Positions 57,812-64,000 of a stretch of DNA of 64,000 nucleotides are shown piece by piece. The DNA is from Pseudomonas sp. ANT_H12B (GTDB lineage Bacteria; Pseudomonadota; Gammaproteobacteria; Pseudomonadales; Pseudomonadaceae), in assembly GCF_008369325.1 (NCBI RefSeq), contig NZ_VOBI01000002.1, forward strand, positions 1 through 64,000, written 5' to 3'. The position numbers and the translations under genes are program-made. Below the pieces are notes generated by a model. The model was given only the letters and a program-made list of their open reading frames with translations, had not been told where the DNA came from and did not search any database. Numbering within the stretch: position 1 is the stretch's first letter; each line of letters opens with the position of its first letter.

Positions 57812-58073
57812 ACGAAATCAGGGAGTCGTTTGCGAAATGGGCCGGCATTTTAACAGGCTCAGCGAATTGTGCTGCTCTGTCCGACTTGTGACGCAGCACG
57901 CTATCTATATTTGCCGGTTTTGATACTTTCACGCAGGATGCGCAATGAATTTGCGTCTAATGTTCGTAATCCAGGCCCCAAGACACGTTTGATAACGGAT
58001 GCCATTTGGTCATTGGTTACCGGCGCTGCATAATGCCTGCCGCCTACATCTTTGCAGAGTCTAGGGAGCTAGC
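57812..58073. other. Divergent promoter region rep / EAL gene
   Basis: No gene seen. It contains AT-rich patches around 57898-57920 (CGCTATCTATATTTGCCGG) that may hold promoter elements. Confidence 0.4.
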
Positions 58074-59747
58074 TTGTCTACGCCTGTCGAACCCTTGCGT
58101 TTGCTGCTACTGGCCGAAGAGCCAGCGTGGGCAGCGTTGTTGCGCGAGTGTCTGGCTCCGATGGGGAACTCGGCCGTGCTGATCAGCGCGCCGAGCTGGG
58201 AGTCGGTCAACAGTCTGTTCGATGACAACCGCAGCGCGGTGTTGTTGACGATCCCGGCTCTCCAGCCTTTGCCTGGCCGTTGCAGCCTGCCGACAGTGTT
58301 GCTGCTGGAGCATGAGCCGCCGTCTCCACCCGACGGTGTGAGTGACTGGCTGGTGCGCGATCTGCTCGATCCCGGCATGTTGCGCCGTTGCCTGCGCCAT
58401 GTGCGTGAACGCGGCTTGCTGGAAAACACTCTGCAACGCCTGGCCGAGCAAGATCCGCTCACCGGCATCGCCAATCGTCAGGGGTTCCAGACTTTGCTGG
58501 CGGCGCGTCTGGCGGAAAACGACGGCCGTGGCCTGGCACTCGGTCACCTCGATCTCGACAACTTTCGTCACGCCAACGACGCCCTCGGCCACCAGGCCGG
58601 CGACCGACTGATTCTGCAAGTGGTCGCACGCCTGAAAAGCCAGCTTGAGGCCGGCGATCAACTGGCGCGGCTGGGCAGTGATGAGTTTGCCCTGCTGATC
58701 GACACCCGCCGCGCGCCTCAGCGGGCCGAGTGGATGGCCGAACGCATCACCGAAGCCTTGGCCGAGCCTTACTGGGTCGACGGCGAAAGTCTGTTGATCG
58801 GTTCCAGTCTGGGCATCGCCCACGCTCGAGCCCAGGCCGGTGCCGATCCGCTGATGTGGCACGCGCACATCGCCATGCAGCAGGCCAAGAGCACGCAGGG
58901 CTGCACTTTCCACATCTTCAACGAACGCATCAATCGCAACGCCCGCAGCATCGCCGACCTCGAAAGCGAGCTGCGCCGGGCTTTGCGTCGCGATGAGCTG
59001 GAGCTGCATTACCAGCCACGCCTGAACCTTGAGGACGGCCAGATTGTCGGCCTCGAAGCCTTGGTGCGCTGGCGTCATGCCGAGCGCGGCTTGCTGCCGC
59101 CGAGCGAGTTCGTCCCGCTGGCCGAGCAAAGCGGTTTGATCGTGCCGTTGGGGTACTGGGTTATTTCCCGGGCCCTGCGGGACATGCAGGCGTTGCGCGA
59201 ACGGGGTTTACCGGCGCTGCACATGGCGATCAACCTGTCGTTCCGGCAGTTTCAGGACAGCCAGTTGCTGTCGACCCTGAGCCGGCTGATTGCCGAGCGC
59301 GGCGTCGAGGCGCAATGGCTGGAGTTCGAACTGACCGAAACCGCGGTGATGCGCCGCAGCGATCTGGTGAAGCAGACCATGGATGCCCTTGGGCGCCTGG
59401 GTGTGCGTTTCTCCCTGGATGACTTCGGCACCGGTTTCTCCTCGTTCGTGCACCTCAACAGCCTGCCGATTACTTTGCTGAAGATCGACAAGAGCTTTGT
59501 CGGCGGTATGGAACAGCGCGAAGAGAATCGAAAACTGGTCCACGCGATGATCAATCTGGCACACAACCTCAATCTTGAAGTGGTCGCCGAAGGTGTGGAA
59601 ACGCCAGAGCAGCTGGATTTGTTGCGCGGGTTTGGGTGTGATCAGGTGCAGGGGTATCTGATTAGCAAGCCGTTGCCGCTGGCAGGGCTTGTTGAGTATT
59701 TGACGTTCGGTTCCAGCCAGCAGCCGTCACTGGAAGTCGTGGTGTAA
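58074..59747 (+). CDS. proE: Degenerate-GGDEF / EAL phosphodiesterase (PA5295/ProE-like)
   Basis: 557 residues from TTG 58074 with AGGGAG before it. An N-terminal receiver-like region (about 1-115) lacks the phospho-Asp pocket. The GGDEF domain (about 125-290) has GSDEF at 201-205 in place of GG(D/E)EF, so cyclase activity is unlikely. The EAL domain (about 300-545) has E328-A-L in GLEALVRWRH, LDDFGTGFSS and AEGVETPEQ, so c-di-GMP hydrolysis is expected. Synteny and architecture match PA5295 (ProE), which lowers c-di-GMP and exopolysaccharide. Confidence 0.85.
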   Translation: MSTPVEPLRLLLLAEEPAWAALLRECLAPMGNSAVLISAPSWESVNSLFDDNRSAVLLTIPALQPLPGRCSLPTVLLLEHEPPSPPDGVSDWLVRDLLDPGMLRRCLRHVRERGLLENTLQRLAEQDPLTGIANRQGFQTLLAARLAENDGRGLALGHLDLDNFRHANDALGHQAGDRLILQVVARLKSQLEAGDQLARLGSDEFALLIDTRRAPQRAEWMAERITEALAEPYWVDGESLLIGSSLGIAHARAQAGADPLMWHAHIAMQQAKSTQGCTFHIFNERINRNARSIADLESELRRALRRDELELHYQPRLNLEDGQIVGLEALVRWRHAERGLLPPSEFVPLAEQSGLIVPLGYWVISRALRDMQALRERGLPALHMAINLSFRQFQDSQLLSTLSRLIAERGVEAQWLEFELTETAVMRRSDLVKQTMDALGRLGVRFSLDDFGTGFSSFVHLNSLPITLLKIDKSFVGGMEQREENRKLVHAMINLAHNLNLEVVAEGVETPEQLDLLRGFGCDQVQGYLISKPLPLAGLVEYLTFGSSQQPSLEVVV

Positions 59748-59779
59748 ACGGTCCTGCGAACACCGCTCCCACAGGGATG

Positions 59780-61183
59780 TCAGTCAGGTTGAGCCATCTG
59801 GAAGTCGCCTTGGGACGACGGTTCGCGTCTGATCATCCGCTTCATCTTCCACTCAAACGCCAACGTCAGACTCACCGCTGCACACGCCAGCCCCAACGCC
59901 AAGCCCCACCAGACACCCGTCGGCCCCCAGTTCAAATGGAAGGCCATCCACCAGGCGGCCGGCGCACCAATCAGCCAATAGCAACCCAAACCCACCAGGA
60001 AGGTGGTCTTGGCATCCTTGAGCCCGCGAATGCAACCCATGGCGATGGTTTGCGTACCGTCGAACAGCTCGAACCACGCCGCTACCGCCAGCAGGCTCAC
60101 AGCCAGATTGATGACCTCGCGAAATGCCGGGTCGTTGTGGTCCAGGAACAAGCCGATCAATTGATTCGGCAGCAGCCAGAAGACCATCGCAAACCCGAGC
60201 ATAGCCGCCGCGCCGAAGACGATCCCCACCCGCCCGGCCAGCCGTGCGTCCAGCAATTGCCCGGCGCCGTAGTGCTGGCCGATGCGCATGGTGATCGCAT
60301 AGGAAAGCCCCGCCGGAATCATGAACGCCACCGAGACGATCTGCAGGGCGATCTGGTGCGCCGCCAGTTGCGTACTGCCCATGGTGCCCATGCACAGCGC
60401 GGCGAACGCGAATAGTCCGACTTCCACGGCGTAGGTGCCGCCAATCGGCAGGCCGAGGCGCCACAGTTCTTTCAAATACTGACGGTTGGGCCGCGACAGA
60501 CCCTGGCGCAAGGGATAGGCGTCGTAAGCCGGGTGCCGACGGATGTGCAGCGCCAGCGCCACGGCCATCAGGTTGGCAACAATCGCGGTCACCAGCCCGA
60601 TCCCCACCAAGCCCATTTTCGGCAAGCCGAACATCCCGGTGATGAACGCGTAGTTGAGGACGAAATTGGCCACGGTGCCGGCGAGGCTGATGACCATCAC
60701 CGGGGTTGCCCGGCCGATGGCGCTGGTAAAACCGCGCAGGGCCATGAAGCTCAGGTAGCCGGGCAGGGCGAACGGCAGGATCAGCAAAAACTGCCCGGCG
60801 GCCTGGACGTTGGTTTCGGTCTGGCCGAACAGCAGCAGCACCGGTTTGAGGTTCCACAGCAGCAAGCCGGCCACCAGCGCCATCAACCACGCCAGCCACA
60901 ATCCCGCCTGGGTCAGCCGCGCCGCACCGACGATGTCGCCAGCACCCTGACGGATCGCCACCAAGGTGCCGACCGCCGCAATCACACCGATGCAGAAGAT
61001 CGACACGAACGAGTAAGTCGCCGCGCCCAGACCGCCGCCGGCCAGCGCTTCGGGACTGAGGCGCGCCATCATCAGGGTGTCCGTGAGGACCATCAGCATG
61101 TGCGCCAACTGCGAGGCAATCAACGGCCCCGCCAGCCGCAAGATGGCCCAGAGTTCAATACGCGCTGGATGCTGCATGGTCAT
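59780..61183 (-). CDS. MATE-family efflux transporter (NorM-like)
   Basis: About 467 residues with 12 membrane segments in two repeats; the start ARIELWAILRLAGPLIASQLAHMLMVLTDTLMMARL is the MATE opening, with the conserved TDTLM motif. It expels drugs in exchange for H+ or Na+. Start is ATG 61183 or 61177; a GTG one codon earlier is also possible. It diverges from a LysR gene, a likely controller. PAO1 has the same pair. Confidence 0.92.
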   Translation of the reverse strand: MTMQHPARIELWAILRLAGPLIASQLAHMLMVLTDTLMMARLSPEALAGGGLGAATYSFVSIFCIGVIAAVGTLVAIRQGAGDIVGAARLTQAGLWLAWLMALVAGLLLWNLKPVLLLFGQTETNVQAAGQFLLILPFALPGYLSFMALRGFTSAIGRATPVMVISLAGTVANFVLNYAFITGMFGLPKMGLVGIGLVTAIVANLMAVALALHIRRHPAYDAYPLRQGLSRPNRQYLKELWRLGLPIGGTYAVEVGLFAFAALCMGTMGSTQLAAHQIALQIVSVAFMIPAGLSYAITMRIGQHYGAGQLLDARLAGRVGIVFGAAAMLGFAMVFWLLPNQLIGLFLDHNDPAFREVINLAVSLLAVAAWFELFDGTQTIAMGCIRGLKDAKTTFLVGLGCYWLIGAPAAWWMAFHLNWGPTGVWWGLALGLACAAVSLTLAFEWKMKRMIRREPSSQGDFQMAQPD

Positions 61184-61334
61184 CACGCTCGATTTTCAAA
61201 GAGAACTGGAAGCGTCGATTCTCGGCGCTCTCGGGGGTTTGCACAAAGGGATAAAAAGGATGGGTGGCATGATTAAAACTCATGCAGCGGAGTTTCTGAT
61301 AAGTTGGCGGAATTGCGCTATAGGAGCTTTCCTG

Positions 61335-62255
61335 ATGTCTCGTCGTCTTCCTCCCTTGTATGCCCTTCGCGCATTCGAAGCGGCGGCGCGGCATAGCTCG
61401 TTTACCCGTGCCGCCGAAGAATTGTCGATCACGCAAAGTGCAGTCAGCCGGCACATTCGTACGCTCGAAGAGCATTTCGCCTGCCGGCTGTTTCACCGTA
61501 GCGGACGCAATCTGCAATTGACCGAATCGGCGCGGCTGATCTTGCCCGGCATTCGCGAAGGCTTCACCGCATTGGAGCGGGCCTGCAATACCCTGCGCGC
61601 CGAAGATGACATCCTGCGCATGAAGGCCCCGTCTACCCTGACCATGCGTTGGTTGCTCGCGCGGCTCAGTCGCTTTCGACACCTGCAGCCGGGTAACGAG
61701 GTGCAGTTGACCAGCGCCTGGATGGACATCGACTCGGTGGACTTCAACCATGAACCCTTCGACTGCGCCGTCATCCTCAGCAACGGGAATTTTCCTCCGG
61801 ACTGGGAGGCGAGTTTCCTGTTCCCGGAAGAGCTGATTCCCGTGGGTGCGCCGAATCTTCTGAAGGATCAACCTTGGGACGTCGCGCGTCTGGTCAGTGC
61901 CGAACTGCTGCATCCAACACCGGACCGCCGCGACTGGCGCAATTGGCTGGAGCGCATGGGCCTGACCGATCGGGTATCGCTCAAGGGCGGGCAGGTGTTC
62001 GACACGTTGGAGCTGGGCATGATCGCCGCCGCGCGAGGGTACGGCGTATCTATGGGGGATCTGCTGATGGTGGCGGAAGATGTCGCCCAGGGGCGGCTGA
62101 GTTTGCCGTGGCCGACGGCTGTCGCCAGCGGTGAGAAATATTATCTGGTCTGGCCGAAAACCCGCCCCGGAGGTGAGCGTATGCGCAGGCTGAGCGACTT
62201 CTTGCAGGGCGAAGTCCGGGCCATGGAATTACCGGATGTCGAGCGCTTGAGCTGA
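61335..62255 (+). CDS. LysR-family transcriptional regulator (GcvA-like)
   Basis: 306 residues. The helix-turn-helix is at about 10-65 (LYALRAFEAAARHSSFTRAAEELSITQSAVSRHIRTLEEHFACRLFHRSGRNLQLTE), followed by a substrate-binding domain typical of GcvA-like regulators with TLTMRWLLARLSRF. AGGAG lies eight bases before ATG 61335; the frame upstream to 61077 overlaps the MATE gene on the other strand and is not used. Effector unknown. Confidence 0.92.
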   Translation: MSRRLPPLYALRAFEAAARHSSFTRAAEELSITQSAVSRHIRTLEEHFACRLFHRSGRNLQLTESARLILPGIREGFTALERACNTLRAEDDILRMKAPSTLTMRWLLARLSRFRHLQPGNEVQLTSAWMDIDSVDFNHEPFDCAVILSNGNFPPDWEASFLFPEELIPVGAPNLLKDQPWDVARLVSAELLHPTPDRRDWRNWLERMGLTDRVSLKGGQVFDTLELGMIAAARGYGVSMGDLLMVAEDVAQGRLSLPWPTAVASGEKYYLVWPKTRPGGERMRRLSDFLQGEVRAMELPDVERLS

Positions 62256-62440
62256 ATCGATAGAGCCGTCGCAATGGCGGCTTTGAGCCATATCCCGGTT
62301 AATCACTCAAGTATTCAGGTTTGCCGCCGAAAATCTGCAGGTAGAACCTTCGTGCAGGTTCGGCGTAATTCCCATTATTAGAAATTTTGTCGAGTGTGCG
62401 TCGGGATCAGGAAGATCCGGTCACTCGACCAGGAGCTTTC

Positions 62441-64000
62441 ATGTCTCAACCTCGTGCTCGGATAGCCTCACAGCTGGGTCTCGCGCTTGCCGTGATACTG
62501 GCGATTGTCATCAGTGGCAGTACCGTGTTCGCCTTGCGTTCGCTGGACTCGGCCAACCTAGCCACCCGCGAAGAGCACCTGGCCAGTGAAGCCCGGCTGC
62601 TGGCCGACCAGCTGAGCACATTTCACGGCACGTTGCGTGAAAGCACCCAGCGTCTGGCCGGCCTGTTCGAGAAACGCTTCAGCGCGGGGCTGAGCGTGCA
62701 TCCGGACGAACCGGTAACCGTGGCGGGCATCCAGACGCCGGGTTTGCATCTGGGCGCTGAAGTGTTGAACAACAACTTCAAGGAAGTCGACGAGTTCAAG
62801 CAAATGACGGCGGGTGTCGCCACGGTGTTCGTGCGCAGTGGCGACGACTTCATCCGGGTCAGCACCAATGTCAGCAAACAGGACGGCAACCGGGCTATCG
62901 GCACCGTGCTCGATCACGCGAACCCGGCTTACGCCCGTTTGATGGCGGGGCAGAGCTTCGTCGGTCGATCGTTGCTTTTCGAACGCTTCTACATGTCGCA
63001 ATACACCCCCGTACGCGACAGCAGCGGTAAGGTCATTGCCGTGCTGTACGTAGGATTCGATTACACCGACGCTCAGAACGCGCAGTTCGCCAACCTCAAA
63101 CGCTTCCGCATCGGTCAGACCGGTTCTCTGGCGCTGCTTGATGAGCAGAACAAATGGCTGGTGCCGATCGCGGGCGTGCAAGCACTGGATCGGGCAGTCC
63201 CAGCAATCAACAGCCTGGTGAAGACCCCGGGCAAGGGCGAGTTCTGGAGCGACACGTCGGAAGATTTCTACAGCATCGCCGTACCGTTCGAAGGCGGCCC
63301 ATGGTCGGTCGTAGCGAGCATGCCGAAAAGCGAAATTCGCGCCGTGACCTGGAGTGTCGGTATTCAATTGGCGATTGGCAGCCTGCTGGCGATGTTGATC
63401 GCCGTGGGTTCGGCAGTCTGGTTGCTGCGCAGCAAACTGGCTCCGCTGGGTGATCTGGTGCGTCAGGCCGAAGCCTTGGGCGCCGGTGATTTGAGCGTGC
63501 GGCTGAACGTATCGAGCAACGACGAGATCGGTCAGTTGGCCCGCGCCTTCAACCAGATGAGCCAGGCTTTGTCGACCATGGTCGAGCACATCCGCAAGGC
63601 CTCGCAAGAGGTCAACAGCCGTGCTCAGGCCTTGTCCGGTCTGTCCGGTGGCGCCTATGAAGGAATGGAACAGCAGTCGGGCGAGATCGCCAGCATGGCC
63701 GGTGCCGTGGAAGAGTTCAGCGCCACCTCCCTGAACATTGCCGACAACATGGGCAGCACTCAGCGTCTGGCTCAAGAAAACGCACAGCAAACCCAGATCG
63801 GTCGTACGTCGATGGACGAAGCGTCCTCGTCCCTGGAACAAATCGCCGGCGCGCTGAACAGCACGGCGACGGTGATCAATACCTTGGGTCAGCGTTCCCA
63901 GGAAATCGGCGGCATTGTCGGTGTGATTACCTCGATTGCCGAGCAGACCAACTTGCTGGCGCTCAATGCCGCCATCGAAGCGGCCCGTGCCGGTGAGCAG
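62441..64000 (+). CDS. Methyl-accepting chemotaxis protein (partial, cut by window end)
   Basis: Open for 520 codons from ATG 62441 (AGGAG seven bases upstream) to the last base. A first membrane helix at about 10-33 is followed by a large periplasmic Cache-type sensor (about 35-300, with [30 protein letters not shown] and [37 protein letters not shown]). Then come a second helix (about 308-330), a HAMP domain ([20 protein letters not shown]) and the start of the signalling domain ending [16 protein letters not shown]. Ligand unknown; the sensor resembles the Cache_3-Cache_2 arrangement. Confidence 0.95.
   Translation, partial: MSQPRARIASQLGLALAVILAIVISGSTVFALRSLDSANLATREEHLASEARLLADQLSTFHGTLRESTQRLAGLFEKRFSAGLSVHPDEPVTVAGIQTPGLHLGAEVLNNNFKEVDEFKQMTAGVATVFVRSGDDFIRVSTNVSKQDGNRAIGTVLDHANPAYARLMAGQSFVGRSLLFERFYMSQYTPVRDSSGKVIAVLYVGFDYTDAQNAQFANLKRFRIGQTGSLALLDEQNKWLVPIAGVQALDRAVPAINSLVKTPGKGEFWSDTSEDFYSIAVPFEGGPWSVVASMPKSEIRAVTWSVGIQLAIGSLLAMLIAVGSAVWLLRSKLAPLGDLVRQAEALGAGDLSVRLNVSSNDEIGQLARAFNQMSQALSTMVEHIRKASQEVNSRAQALSGLSGGAYEGMEQQSGEIASMAGAVEEFSATSLNIADNMGSTQRLAQENAQQTQIGRTSMDEASSSLEQIAGALNSTATVINTLGQRSQEIGGIVGVITSIAEQTNLLALNAAIEAARAGEQ

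Noticed and set aside
55958..57853. 631-codon plus-strand frame opposite rep
   Set aside because: A shadow of rep with the same signs as the other antisense frames.
62558..63841. Long 427-codon minus-strand frame
   Set aside because: It is the antisense shadow of the chemoreceptor gene, whose plus-strand frame has a ribosome-binding site and clear domains.

Overview
The window is chromosomal DNA from a Pseudomonas of the fluorescens/putida type. The gene order from about 13 kb onward (oxyR-recG, exbB-exbD-tonB, spoT-rpoZ-gmk-yicC, rph, crc/pyrE, argB-algC-dut-coaBC, radC, rpmB-rpmG, pauC and pauB-like genes, dadR/dadA-ridA-dadX-pauR, cytochrome c5, xpt, rep, a PA5295/ProE-like EAL protein, MATE, LysR) is the familiar Pseudomonas core order. 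Many intergenic gaps carry the genus-typical REP/BIME sequences built on a GTGGGAGCG...GCTCGCG core. Naming is by recognition of protein sequence; no database search was run.

1-13 kb is the accessory part. It opens with the last 39 codons of an ISL3-family transposase, then a lipoprotein and a small unknown protein. A complete two-partner-secretion / contact-dependent-inhibition type locus follows on the minus strand: outer-membrane transporter (cdiB-like, 9546-11264), a 2490-residue filamentous-haemagglutinin/CdiA-like exoprotein with a short C-terminal toxin-like module (2033-9505), and an immediately adjacent small AT-rich gene in the immunity position (1621-2025). Upstream lie a broken copy of a DUF6124-like gene, a DUF2388-like secreted protein, a 26-unit CA dinucleotide tract inside a hairpin loop, an intact DUF6124-like gene, and a strongly foldable three-way-junction RNA leader in front of that gene.

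13-39 kb is housekeeping and regulation: SCP2-like protein, YbaK-HDOD protein, recG, oxyR, Fur-box-preceded exbB-exbD-tonB, an SDR-type epimerase, a lipoprotein, ridA, the stringent-response/transcription block spoT-rpoZ-gmk-yicC, rph, DUF4870, crc and pyrE (divergent), three small unknown genes, argB, algC, dut, coaBC, radC, an oligopeptide-type binding protein, and rpmB-rpmG behind a sigma70 promoter and a foldable leader.

39-53 kb is dominated by amine and alanine catabolism: cupin, aldehyde dehydrogenase (pauC/kauB-like), MFS transporter flanked by inverted BIMEs, phospholipase-D-family lipoprotein, MocR regulator, DUF1127, gamma-glutamylpolyamine-oxidase-like FAD enzyme, YkgJ-like protein, Lrp-type dadR divergent from dadA-ridA-dadX, and the XRE-cupin regulator pauR. 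The rest (52.6-64 kb) holds cytochrome c5, acetyl-CoA hydrolase/transferase, xpt, rep, a degenerate-GGDEF/EAL protein, a MATE pump, a LysR regulator and a chemoreceptor cut by the window end.

The most notable observations are the toxin/immunity end of the CdiA-like protein, the structured leader of the DUF6124 gene, the CA microsatellite in a terminator loop, the decayed DUF6124 copy, the rpmB leader in which the ribosome-binding site can pair with upstream RNA, and the inverted BIME pair around the MFS gene. No CRISPR array, tRNA, rRNA or prophage was seen.
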